A stretch of 64,000 bases of DNA from Tetrapyrgos nigripes (Eukaryota > Basidiomycota > Agaricomycetes > Agaricales > Campanellaceae), in NCBI GenBank assembly GCA_013368315.1, contig JAACJM010000107.1, forward strand, positions 225,006 through 289,005, read 5' to 3'. Of the stretch, positions 1 through 9,905 are shown in pieces (the first letter of the stretch is position 1; every line of letters begins with the position of its first letter). A model generated the notes under the pieces. It made no database searches. It was not told the DNA's origin and saw only the letters and a program-made list of their open reading frames with translations. Made by a program: the position numbers and the translations under genes.

Positions 1-1215
1 CTGAAGGAGTGTTAATTGGAGGAACACTGGCATTTGCATGTGTCTTACTGTGCTTGATGAAAGCGTCCCACAGTGCAGTTTCTTCTGGTTCATTGTTGTG
101 TTGTACCTGGTGTTCATCATGGAAAGCTATACAGAAGGGTCAGTGGATATTGGAGAGCATGAAATGGGCATAAACATGAACTTTCTTCTCCCTCCCACTT
201 CTCTGCCTCCTCTTCCTCCTCACTATCTGGAATAAAGAGCAGTTCTTCTTCTTCTTCGTCTTCTGAGACACCAGCTTCATTATCAATAAAAGGGTTCATA
301 GGGGCCCTGCCAGCACAGACCATCAGCATAACATTTAAGACATTTTCAAGGTACAGAAAACTAAAAAACAGTTGTCGATAGACAACTTTACCAGTGCTTC
401 AGCAGGTAGATTTCATTTTGTATTCATGTTAAGTAACTACACAGTATACTCACAAGGAGGAGGCAGAGGCATTGAAGGACTTGGAAGTTTGAGAAAAGGA
501 TTATCCAAGCTTTAGTGCCCTTAAGTGCCCAAAAGTTGTGAAGAATTCTGGCTGATGCAGACTATACAGTGCATGTGTTACCAGCTTTGTCATCTTTTCA
601 ATCTCTCTTTCATACTCTCATCATCATCTGGAATGATGACCTCTGACTTTGCCCTCCATCTCTTCTGTCAATGCTAGGGTATCTAGAGTCCATGGCCATC
701 TGGTAAGTGCCTATCCTCTCACTTTTGTAGCTATTTCTGACATTGACATTTTCAGAGTCCACATTGCCAGCTTTCTTATCTTCTCCATTCCTCTTACTCT
801 TATTGTTGTCTGGGACAAGAAAATAAGCTCCACCATCCTCTTCATGTCTATGCTAGAGCAGCTAGAGTCCGTTATTGACAGGTTTAGTTCTTCATGGTTC
901 TGGTGCGTCTTGTCTAAGTTCTTCACTGGAGCAAACAATCTCATAGCCCCATCTTTCATAGTGCTATTTTGTTACTCATAATCACATCATCACTAATTGG
1001 GTTCTGGAGGGTTTTTGATGACACAGTAAGCAGTCACAGTGTCAAGTTTTAGTGTTATACCAACTAACTGATATTGTAGGCTTCACCAACATTCACTCCA
1101 ACAAGAAGAGGGTTTTGTATGGTTAACTCCAGTGATAGGGGGTGCAGCTGTTGGTGCCAAGACATTATTTTGTTCATGTACTTTATGTAGTTCAGCCTGT
1201 AATTGTAGCTGAGTA
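1..1215. other. Repeat-derived DNA without an intact gene
   Basis: Apart from the acidic fragment near 117-308 and the host frame at 1083-1220, this stretch has only short open frames with no coding logic or recognisable motif. It is AT-rich compared with the gene-bearing DNA after 11 kb and resembles old transposon sequence. Confidence 0.4.
117..308 (-). pseudogene. Acidic ORF fragment of unknown origin
   Basis: An open frame on the minus strand begins after a plausible acceptor (CTGGCAG near 309). It encodes a short peptide with NPFIDNEAGVSEDEEEEE followed by another run of Glu. An acidic NPFID-like segment resembles the start of repetitive transposon-borne proteins in mushrooms, but the match is from memory and weak. 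No domain can be assigned. It lies in repeat-derived DNA and may be the far 3' part of the frame that is broken by the insertions to its right. Confidence 0.25.
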
Positions 1216-1220
1216 GTTAA
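1083..1220 (-). pseudogene. Downstream half of a minus-strand ORF split by a Copia-type insertion
   Basis: The frame encodes a Gln/Leu-rich segment (TTQLQLQAELHKVHEQNN) followed by a Pro/Thr-rich tail and a stop. Its upstream half lies at 2803-2981. Removing 1221-2802 and one GTTAA copy joins the two halves in one open frame. The gene family is not recognised. The QLQAELHKVHEQN stretch looks like a short coiled coil. Confidence 0.45.
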
Positions 1221-1427
1221 TGTTGGAATTACAATCTGCCGGAGACAGCCAGTTTCAGACTTTTCCATAGAACTGTATAGTACACAAACTTTACTTTCTT
1301 TTTACATTCTATTCTTTATCCAATTGCCTCACTGTACACTACATAGGAAAATCATATATTTTGTTGCTGCTTCTCTCTTTGCTGTCGTGCTCTCGCCATC
1401 ATGCTCCTGCCCTTGTCATTGGATCAG
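1221..1427 (+). repeat. 5' LTR of the gag-only element
   Basis: Homologous to 2590-2795, beginning TGTTGG. Its right boundary is unclear because similarity to the other copy fades near 1425 and a different sequence with imprecise repeats of about 21-30 bp (AGACTGTACTTGG-like) follows to about 1560. Confidence 0.6.
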
Positions 1428-1710
1428 CCCATTGAAGCTCATTCATCACCCATTCTGTACCTCACCAGACTGTACTTGGCAACTCGAAACATTGCCAGAC
1501 TGCACTTGGCTATTGCTGGACTGTACTCAGCACTCTTGGACAACAGCTGGACTGTTGCTCCTGTGCCCATAACTGTATCTTGAGGCACGGTGAATTAACA
1601 CCTACCCTGTTTCTGCCAATGACCATACCAATTGGCTATCATCCCTGAGCCTGTTGCTCACATCTTTTCTCATCTTTTCCATCACTTTTTCTCTCTCTAC
1701 ACTTTCCACC

Positions 1711-2523
1711 ATGACAAAGGAGTTGGAAAATTGGAAGTTTTCATTGGAGGTGAAAGCAAAGAAGAAGGGAGTTTGAAATATCATCAGTAGTACACAGCTC
1801 CTTCCTGAGGACAGTGATACGTCTCCCCAGGCAGACACTCTCTGAACAAAAGTTGCCCAAGCTGCTAATCTCATCATCCAAACCACTTCTTCATCCCTTA
1901 TTCCCCACATCCATGAATTCCCTGGTGATCCATACAAGATGTGAAAGCGTCTACTTGAAGTCAACAGTCATGGCTTTGAAGATGTCTCTGACATGTGGAC
2001 TCGTTTCAATGTGTTGAGGCTACATACCAATGAGAGTGGCATTGACTTCATCAGACGGTTTCAGCAACTTCGTGGTGACCTCACTGCTGCCAAGGAAAAA
2101 CCCTCTGATACCCTTTCCATCTCAGTTCTGCTCACTGCTCTCCCAGACAAAACCGAGTGGAACTCATTCAAGAACCAGGTCCAATGTGATATCTAGAGTG
2201 ATGATCTCATTTACATTGAACAACAGATCCTTCAAGAGTACTCACGTCAGAACCCTGATGACGATAACTCCACTACCAATCCTGCGAAGGAAGCATTGGT
2301 GGCAGCCAAATGTAGCATGAGGGCTGACCCAGGCAATTTGCCTCATGTACCAACTGCAGACCCTCTAGCTCACTTCTCGTGTCCACCCCTCATCTGCAAC
2401 CTTTGTGGTGGAATTGGAAACTTCTGATCTCAGTGTCCTAGTGAACTGGCTTCTGGAGCAGATGACAAAACTGCAGCCATGACAGTATTTGAAGATGAGT
2501 GGGATGGTGGAGTTGCTTTGTAG
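1711..2523 (+). pseudogene. gag: Decayed Copia-type gag (UBN2-like) with zinc knuckle
   Basis: Frame-consistent coding starts at an ATG near 1711 (MTKELENWKF). It continues through the Copia-gag core (MWTRFNVLRL, IDFIRRFQQLRGD, LTALPDKTEW) to a degraded zinc knuckle (CNLCGGIGNF, stop, SQC). Several in-frame stops occur, for example after KKKGV, at TGTGAAAG near 1940, after QVQCDI near 2193 and inside the knuckle, so no full protein can be made. Copia Gag normally coats the RNA in the particle. The knuckle has also lost its His. The similarity to Copia-type Gag is by pattern, not by a search. Confidence 0.65.
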
Positions 2524-2589
2524 ATTGAGGGGATGGTATTTCTTTTTATGCATGCAATTGTTACTATACACTCTTTGCAGATTGAGGGG

Positions 2590-2802
2590 TGTTGGAATTA
2601 CAATCTGCTGGAGACAGCCAATTTCAGACTTTTTCATAAAACTGTATAGTACACAAACTTTACTTTCTTTTTACATTCTATTCTTTATCTGATTGCCTCA
2701 CTGTACACTACATAGGACAATCATATATTTTGTTGGTGCTTCTCTCTTTGCCATCATGCTCTTGCCATCATGCCCCTGCCCTCGTCATCGATTTTCTCAA
2801 CA
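2590..2802 (+). repeat. 3' LTR of the gag-only element
   Basis: 213 bp, TG...CA ends (TGTTGG to CTCAACA), followed by the GTTAA duplication. It pairs with the copy at 1221. Confidence 0.7.
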
Positions 2803-2981
2803 GTTAAACCAGTATATGTGTTGTATCTGGGTTGAGAATGATCTAATCTATATGTATGGCCTAGGCCCAGGTGCCTTGACACATGTAACTCCTTGTGATC
2901 AGATGTGATGCGTCGTTTGATTTCTGTATTTGGCATTATTACAGGAGACGTCTGCAACAACAGTAAACTAGCCCTCAGCAT
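2803..2981 (-). pseudogene. Upstream half of the minus-strand ORF split by the Copia-type insertion
   Basis: The minus frame (NTEIKRRITSDHKELHVSRH, then HSQPRYNTYTGLT) runs directly into the GTTAA duplication. It is in phase with the segment at 1083-1220 when the element is removed. It probably begins after an intron near 2950 (acceptor-like TACAG is not resolved). Function unknown. Confidence 0.4.
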
Positions 2982-3330
2982 AGAGCCTTGAGGAACTCAA
3001 GGTGTCATCTGCAATGATGTTAAACTAGCTATGTCCAAGTCTGGAAGGAAGTTAAACTAAGTCGTAGTCTTACATGACAGTGGTAAGTACATTTTATCCT
3101 CCTTTCCTCACTCAATTCTAATAGGATCCCTTTGTGCACCAGTTCCTTTCATCAATGATCTCTGGAGCCAACAAATATGTGCTTGTCCTGAAGATAGGTG
3201 AGTAAGAGAGTTTGGACAGATAGAACTGAAAAACTTACTAGCTTTGGCTCCCCAGTCCCTCATCATGGTTTGAAGCTGTCTGTTAAGTGGTAAGTGATAT
3301 TTTGTGTCTTCCAGAGGCTCTAGTGCTCAC
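2982..3330. other. No clear coding sequence
   Basis: Probably intron and decayed sequence between exons of the interrupted minus-strand frame. A donor-like GTGAGC at 3330 (minus) ends the exon to its right. Confidence 0.3.
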
Positions 3331-3617
3331 CTTCATCCAGATACAGCAACAAGTTGACCCTCAGCTGGTTTATACAACCCTCCTGTTCATTCCTCCTGTT
3401 AGTGTACTGCTGCCACTCCTCAAACACCCCGTGAAATAGAGAGATGAAGGTACATTTGGATGCAACATTGCAGTGGTCACAGTGGATGTCGAGCACTCCT
3501 TGCCCATCAATAGTGATGTTATGGAACCAATCCCCTACTGGTCCATTGGGACAAATGACAAGCTGCATGCAGATGTTGGGGTTGATTTCACAGCAGATGC
3601 CTCGTTCCTTGGGATTA
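3331..3617 (-). pseudogene. Exon of a host ORF cut by the Tc1/mariner-type element (left part)
   Basis: The minus frame contains ERGICCEINPNICMQLVICP, GDWFHNITIDGQGVLDIH and CDHC..SKC, then EEWQQYTNRRNEQ, and ends at a donor GAAG|GTGAGC. The CXXC-type spacing hints at a metal site but no family is recognised. Its 5' side ends at the TA target of the transposon. The continuation lies at 9856-9905, 6.2 kb away, in the same frame. Confidence 0.45.
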
Positions 3618-3724
3618 CAGCTGTTCCAGAAAATAATGGGAATTGCTGATTTTTTTTTTTTTGATTAGAGTAACATGTAATGAGTAACACATGTCTTACC
3701 TAAAATAGAATAGTCTACTGCCAC
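3618..3724 (+). repeat. Left terminal inverted repeat
   Basis: Pairs with the reverse complement of 9740-9853. The differences are a longer T-run, ATGT against GCGT-type changes near TAGAGTAA, and a missing 6-base CTTTTC block at the inner end. Confidence 0.8.
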
Positions 3725-3754
3725 GTCATCAAACTCCAGTCACTGCAATTACAA

Positions 3755-6600
3755 ATGGTCAACTGCAGGATCAGTTCTGACCTCAAGGAGTGTACTGTCA
3801 GGCTTTGGGAAGCTGGATGGGAGTGCTCTGACATCTGCTATGTGCTAGGAGTAGGCAAGTCAAGTCTGTACTGCTGGGTAAAGATCTTTGAGGAACTCGG
3901 AACAGTTGCCAAACTACCATCACCTCTTTGTGGCCAACCTCATATTCTCAGACTTGCAGCCTTCACTGCTGCACAGGACATCTATATCAAGCACAAAAGT
4001 ACCTACCTTGATAAGCTAGTCTGGTTCCTCGCAATACACCATGACATTGCCATTTCCCAATCAGCACTCCACGAGAATCTACAACAAGCTGGTCTCACAC
4101 GAAAGTTATTGTCCAAGATTGCTAAGGAACCCAATGAGGTTCTCCGCAAGGACTATGTCCAAGCTATTCAGACCAAATTCTCAGGAACAGGAACCAAGTT
4201 CATTACTGTGGACAAATCCAGCAAAGACAAACTTACTCTCAGCCGAAGATATCAATATGCTTTACAAGGACGGAGGGCTGAAAGCTCAGAGCCATTTGTA
4301 CATTAATAGGTGTCTTTTGCATAAGTGTAGAAGAAACACAAACTTAAAGACTTCTATACAAATTGTAAAGTGCGAGTGTTCAACAGTTCACTCATACTAC
4401 AAGGACTTTTGGGGTTTTTGGTAAGGTTTTTGCACGAGTGCACACAAGTTAAACACACACAAAGACTATAACAAGTCCACAAAGGTATAAACCAACAGTT
4501 TCAATTTCACAATTTGTAGGCCCAAATGCCTTATAACCAATTTCACAAGTCCGAGGACACACACAAAAGGTAACACACAAAACCAACAAATTTGATTCAA
4601 CACTATTGATTCCAACACACTATGTTTATACTCGATGCAAGTGAGGTAGATTTGGTAGAAGCATAGTCCGTGTTTCACAGTCTCTACAGCTAGCACTAGT
4701 GAGATGACCGATACTCTACAGTACATGACTTGAGTAACTACGAGAAATACCTAGTCCTTTTATACTACTCACAGCTACTACTATACAGTTCTACATTTCT
4801 TTTTAATGCCCGCTAAAAGGTACCTAAGGAAAACAGAAATATTAGTCTAATTGCCAGTCCACGTTTGTCCATACTACTAGATTAAGTAGGTACTTTCTAA
4901 TTAGGGTATCTATGAAATGTTGAATATTATCTAAACTAATAGGGCTTTCTATGTTCCCTTCGCTTCATCCTCTTGACTAAGAGTACCTTCCTGGAACTGG
5001 CAGCCATAGTCATTCTGACTCACATAGCTCCACCATCCATGCTGGGCTCCACTTGTATAACTCACATTCCTTTACTGCCAATCAGTCATTATAGGTTTGT
5101 GTAGTCCTTGCTTATTCCTCCTCCTATGTTTTTCTGGCACTACTATAGGCTTGGTGTTTATAGACCTCATTGCTAGTATACTGCCAGTTAGTTCTTATAG
5201 ATAAGTCCTGCTCTCTATAAGGTCCTACATATCTTTTGTAGTCATGCTTGTACCAACGAGAACGCCTCAGTCATCAGGCACACATCTTGCCGATCTTACT
5301 GTTGCATTCGGAAATAGCTTTACCCTTTTGGGGGCTCTCTCATTATGACTCCTTCCTTAGTTCGCATACTGGCAGTAATGAACTACGGGCTTTATTCCTT
5401 CACCGCTAGTTCATCCCTTTAGTGTATTGTGAAAGCTGAGCTTTCTAGGAACTCGTACATATATACTTTGTCCTACTTTTCTATCCTTACTGCCTTTAAA
5501 AAGACTATTCCTTCTATTTTGCTTACAAGCGAGGTATCGCTTGTTATACCGCTAGTTCAGACATAGTCAGTTACTAGGGCTTTCCTCCAATTTCTCTGAT
5601 TATGGCACCATTTCTAAACCAGTGATCGTTTAGCGCTAGAGTCTGGGTCATATAGCCTATGTGTTCCTTGCCCGTGAATAGGGGCTTCACTTTCCCTTGA
5701 ATCGCACTGGCGGTACTAAGCACATTATAGTAGGAATGGTTACAAAGTCCTTATAGAACTTTGTATAGTATATGGTGGATCTGCTACTATAACTGAAGCA
5801 CTGTACACATCAACCATAGTACTTAGAATAAGCATATCCTATTCATAAGTACTTAGTTTTATTGTACTGGCGCATACACTTATTCCACTAACACTTTAAC
5901 TAGCATTCCAGGACTCACTCTAGTTCTTTTATATACCAATTGAAGTGGTGAATCAGCTTTCTAACTGCCAATTAGCGTTTCTATATGCGAATTTTGTACG
6001 GCGTATCAACGTGGTGACTAGTATTCCTTGGTTGCAGCTATGAGTGTGAAGGGATATGTTGTGATGAAGGTTGTTGAAGGGTCACTTGACTCATATGATT
6101 TCTTTGAATTCATTTCTGAGGATGTGATATGTCATAACTGCTTGACTACTTGACTGAATACACTCTCTAATTGCTGCAAATGAAACCATTTCCTGACGAA
6201 CACAGTGTGCCTATCATGGACAACTGCCGAATCCACCACACTGACACAATTCTTGATGTATGCAATACAGCTGGTTTGGTATGCTTTCTTTTCACTTTTC
6301 TACAGTCACTGATATGCAATTCAGGAGTAGTACTTCTCTATTTACCCCCATACTCACCAGATCTGAATCTGATAGAAGAGTCCTTCAGTGCTTGTAAGTC
6401 TATCTTCTTTGTGTCTATGTACAATTTCAACTGAAGCAATTACTGAAGGGAAAGCTTACCTGCAACATCACAATGATACAATTCACCAAGCCAAAGACCC
6501 CATACTTGCATTACTCAACGCATGTGCATGTATTACTGGTGAAAAGGCGAGGACATGGTTTCAACATGCAGGGTATATCATTCAAGGGGTAGACATGTAA
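3755..6600 (+). pseudogene. Tc1/mariner (DDE_3) transposase, interrupted
   Basis: The N-terminal part (3755-4301) has a winged-helix/HTH pair (LKECTVRLWEAGW, VGKSSLYCWV) and the first catalytic region (FITVDKSSKD). The frame resumes near 6010 (AAMSVKGYVV) with the second Asp in PIMDNCRIHH and the Glu in PDLNLIEESFS. Removing a 51 bp intron (6274-6324, GTTTGG..TTCAG) gives 34 residues between Asp and Glu, so DD34E as in Tc1. A second intron fits 6394-6448 (GTAAGT..GAAG). The tail ends WFQHAGYI. Lesions are the insertion at 4302-5992, a TAG at 6018 inside the RGD.YSLVAAMS stretch, and a lost acceptor near 6165. The gene cannot make an intact enzyme. Confidence 0.8.
4302..5992. mobile_element. 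Insertion of about 1.7 kb inside the transposase gene, no coding content
   Basis: The transposase frame breaks after EPFV at 4300 and resumes near 6008. The heptamer TTTGTAC occurs at both borders (4295-4301 and 5993-5999) and may be the target duplication. The insert has no convincing open frame, no clear inverted ends and no TG..CA ends, so its class is open. A short non-autonomous element or a degraded solo LTR is possible. Confidence 0.5.
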
Positions 6601-6767
6601 TTCATGTAGACTAGAGTACATTACAACAGTGTTTTTCAATGGACAGGTCATTACAAAGAGAAAGGAATACAGGAACAAGAACATCAAGAACAGGATAACA
6701 ATGATAACAACAATAACAGTGAGTCATTGACAGTGAGAACGGTGCAGAAAAAAGTCTCTGAAATATC
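6601..6767. other. Spacer between the two convergent transposon genes
   Basis: Contains simple GATAACAATAACA-type sequence near 6690-6720 and no gene. Both genes of the transposon end here. Confidence 0.4.
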
Positions 6768-9715
6768 CTACTCACATCCATTGGGACCATCCCAGAGCCC
6801 AGCCTTTACATCCCACAAAAACCTTTTATGGAGGTCAAGAATGTTAGCCCAAGACAAGGCCTTGAAGCCAGCCTCGCTCCAATCATCCTTAGACAACTTC
6901 TCGATAGCGTGGTTGCCAGGGGTGTATTCCAAAGCTTCGAGGTCGCCTTGGTCAACCAGTGAGACATGGTAGAATTTGCAGAATTCCTCTAGAGTGACAG
7001 GAACAAATTTTGATGGTGACACTGGAGCAGATGAGTTCAGTGCTGGAACATTGGACAAGTGATGACCAAATGGCACTGCCATGTGGCCCATAGACTGTTG
7101 CACCATATTTTGCATCATGGACAGCATCACGAAATCCATAAATTGGTCTTGAACAGTAGAGGAGGCCAGTGGGACAGCAAGTGAAGGAAGGGAGGCAGTG
7201 ACAGAAGATGTTGGAGTATGAGCTGGTGTAGCAGCAGAAGGCACATGGAGAGCATGCTTGATACCAAACCAGGCAGAGACTGGTGGGTTCTTCACATTTA
7301 CACCTTGAGCACCATGAGACTGAAAATAACCCATACATGAATCTATGGTCCTGTACACATATGTTGGACAATGCACCATATGAGCAGACCACACTGATAA
7401 TCACATGTCATCCAGTTCCCAAGTACCGGCAGAGTTTGTATAGACACACTTGCCTGGGTAGAGTGCATTATTGCCAACAGGATACTCCACATACAGCTCC
7501 TGCAGACACAGCTCTTTAGCCTGGTCCAGAGAGGCCTAGAAGAGATCAAGGAGTGAGGACAACACTATACTATTACAAGAAAATCCAATACTCACCTTCT
7601 GAGCACCGATACTCATAGAAATGGCAGGAGTTTCATCTGTGGCTTCTACCACAGAGAAGTCAAAACCAGACATCTCTCTTGAGCCAGTGTCCCATACCTA
7701 AGACAGTGTAAGAAATGAATACATATCCTCAAATCTAGACAGACACTTGGCCATGCACCCCATCATTTTGTGCACTTCTAATCGAAGTAGTGCGACCTCA
7801 CTATATATGCAATCGAACCTATGAATTGTCTAGCTTGTCCACTAGAATAACTCACAAACAGGTACCCTTTAAGACGAAAGCTTTCATTTAGTTTAATCTC
7901 AAGAGTTTTACCATAAACACAGTTGGTAACATGCTGATCCAAGCACACTTGGACTTTACTATCCTTCGTTTGGATATGGTCACTATACAAAACAGTTCAT
8001 TTACCAGATTTCTGACTTTGTTTTACTGCTCTGATGAGAGATATCTCATCTGGACTGCAATTGATGATGTGTTCAGCATGTACTTACAATCCCTGACTCC
8101 TACTAACACAACAATTACCTACAAACCGTGTACAGACTCAGAGGCTTGATGGACCATAGTAAATTACTATATAGTACTTAGCTAATCGTATGGCTGACTA
8201 TAAAAGCACACAACAACCACTTGTAACCGCCTTTGTACAGATACAGTGCAACAGCAATATGAGTATTGTTCCTGTGGAAAGCAGTCATCTACAGTTCATC
8301 TTCAGTGGGAGGTGTCATACCCCTTGAGTCGCTTAACTTTGTTTTCTCAGTGCTCAGTCTTTACATACCAAATGTTCCACTTGTCGTATAGTGCTGTACT
8401 TGCAGAGGTGTATTCATATAGTTGCTTGTTGTATTGTGTGGTCCTTGCAGAGGCATACTAAGTCTTCTTCAATTCTGAGCCAGTTTTGTTTTCACCTTCA
8501 TCCTGCACTTAGCTTGTCTTCAGAGGTAGCTGCACCTATTCAAGCAGTGTATTACCATCCACTTCTGCCCATCCCTAGTTTCATTTCATGTATTTGTTGG
8601 TGTATCACCACAGGGCCCCCATATAACCTCCCTCCATTGTCTATAATCCTTCTACCCGTCTTCTATGCATCCTCTACCACATTCTGATCCTCCACATCAC
8701 CTACCCTTTACATCCTTTTACCCTTTATCCCCCATCCGAACTAGTCTTTGCCCAGTCGAAGTGCTACTCCATCTTGTCTTCACTTCGATTATACTTCTTT
8801 TGCTTCTTCTTTGAAGATTCAGTTCCACTAGATCTACTGTGAGAGCTTTAGCATCTCCCTACCCCCAGACTATACACCTTGTCTTGAGTGGAAGGTAGTT
8901 GTTGGTTGAGTCATTCACCTTTGACCCCATGCTCGGCATCTCAATGTACTGGGTTTTCAACAACTGGCTTCATAGGCTTGTCCATGATAATAAAGATGCT
9001 ATGAGAACTCTTGCTATACTTGCTCTTGAATGTACAAAACATTGCTTCATAACCAGTTGTGTTACCAACAGGGAGGTCCAGAGAGTTTGCAGGGACCTGG
9101 GCATGATAGAGCATTGAACCTTGAGAGATGTTCTCGACAGGGCATGGTAGAGCATCAGCAAGCTTCTGGAGGAACAAGTCATAAGGAACAGTGTCACCAA
9201 TGAATATGGGGCCACGATTGATGTATTGCTGAGCTGCAGCTGTCTTCTTGTTAGACCTTGTAAGAGAGGGCACAACATCTTTCCAGATCTACTCAAGATG
9301 AATACAAGTGAATAACAGTCAACAATGATACACACACCTGGATATATGCAGTGATTGAGACTGGCTCATCCTCTTTGGACTTTGATACCTTTGCCCTCTT
9401 GGTAGGCAGCAGGTTGTTGCCATCGTCAGACAGTTCCACTTCACTCCTTGCATGAGCTTGTTTCTGCTTCGCCTCCTCAGTTTTCTTCACTTTGACACTT
9501 GCCCAATGCTTTCTCTGTCGCTCAGCTGCTTTTCTATTCTTCTTGGCTTTCTTCACAGCCTCCGCTGTAGTCTGTGCTAGAGCGCTGCCTGTTATCCTGG
9601 CCGGAGCAATGCTGTCCTCTCCTAATTTGTCTGCAAGAGCATCTCTGTATAGTTTTTCTAGTTCTTCACTACCCAAGCTGTTGCTTGCATGGGTAAAGTT
9701 GTCGTCACTGGCCAT
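6768..9715 (-). pseudogene. Companion gene of the Tc1-type element, hypothetical protein
   Basis: The gene starts at ATG 9715 close to the right inverted repeat. The N-terminal half is rich in Lys/Ala (MASDDNFTHASNSLGSEELE, then a basic KKAKKNRKAAERQRKH helix and PTKRAKVSKS, NLS-like). A 40 bp intron near 9297-9337 joins YIQ to IWKDVVPSLTRS. The next exon runs to about 8920 (NRGPIFIGDTVPYDLFLQKL, ANSLDLPVGNTTGYEAM). After a 1.2 kb intron that holds an insertion, exons continue VWDTGSREMSGFDFS and ASLDQAKELC..LYPGKCVYTN..TWELDD. The C-terminal region is Pro/Ser/Gln-rich and ends with EEFCKFYHVSLVDQGDLEAL. An in-frame TGA follows WELDDM and a frame change occurs near 8941. No catalytic motif is visible. 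I recall similar repetitive hypothetical proteins in mushroom genomes but can give no name. Confidence 0.6.
7779..8792. mobile_element. 1.0 kb insertion inside an intron of the companion gene
   Basis: The ends are short inverted repeats (TAATCGAAGT at 7779 and ACTTCGATTA before 8792). The pentamer ACTTC flanks both sides (7774-7778 and 8793-8797). There is no open frame worth calling. A TATA-like CTATAAAAGC lies near 8199. It resembles a MITE or other non-autonomous element and explains why an intron normally near 50 bp is 1.2 kb here. Confidence 0.45.
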
Positions 9716-9739
9716 GGAGGGAGTTGGCGTGGCAGAGTG

Positions 9740-9853
9740 CGTGGCAGCAGTAGAAAAGGACTATTCTATTTTAGGTAGGACATGTGTTACTCATTACGCA
9801 TTACTCTAATCAAAAAAAAAATCGGCGATTCCCATTATTTTCCGGAACAGCTG
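9740..9853 (-). repeat. Right terminal inverted repeat
   Basis: Reverse complement of the left repeat at 3618-3724, followed by the TA target copy at 9854-9855. Confidence 0.8.
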
Positions 9854-9855
9854 TA

Positions 9856-9905
9856 ATATCTGCTTCTATAGTCAGTGCAATAGCAAATTGATGGCCGTCT
9901 AAAGC
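9856..9905 (-). pseudogene. Exon of the host ORF cut by the Tc1-type element (right part)
   Basis: Minus reading gives DGHQFAIALTIEADI, ending exactly at the TA duplication. It continues in frame into NPKERGICCEI at 3617 when the transposon and one TA are removed. A likely acceptor (GCTTTAG) precedes it near 9902. The upstream exons were not identified. Confidence 0.4.

Larger units (their letters stand above)
1221..2802 (+). mobile_element. Gag-only, non-autonomous Copia-type LTR element
   Basis: Two copies of a sequence starting TGTTGGAATTACAATCTG lie at 1221 and 2590. They share about 200 bp with scattered differences. The right copy ends CTCAACA at 2802. The host pentamer GTTAA flanks the element on both sides (1216-1220 and 2803-2807). 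A purine-rich tract (GATTGAGGGG) directly precedes the right LTR, as expected for a polypurine tract. The only coding content is a decayed gag. Protease, integrase and reverse transcriptase are absent, so any mobilisation would have needed enzymes from another element. Confidence 0.75.
3618..9853 (+). mobile_element. Tc1/mariner-type DNA transposon with two genes, itself invaded twice
   Basis: Long terminal inverted repeats lie at 3618-3724 and 9740-9853. They begin CAGCTGTTCC, include a T-run and GATTAGAGTAA, and extend through CCTAAAATAGAATAGTC. Each outer end abuts TA (3616-3617 and 9854-9855), the Tc1/mariner target duplication. Inside are a DDE transposase on + at the left and a multi-exon companion gene on - at the right, each starting close to its own inverted repeat. 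Subtracting the two secondary insertions leaves about 3.5 kb. The inverted repeats differ at several positions and both genes carry stops, so this copy is not fresh. Confidence 0.8.

Noticed and set aside
649..981. 110-codon hydrophobic + strand ORF
   Set aside because: Low-complexity composition, no motif, overlapped by an equally open minus frame; probably chance in AT-rich repeat DNA.
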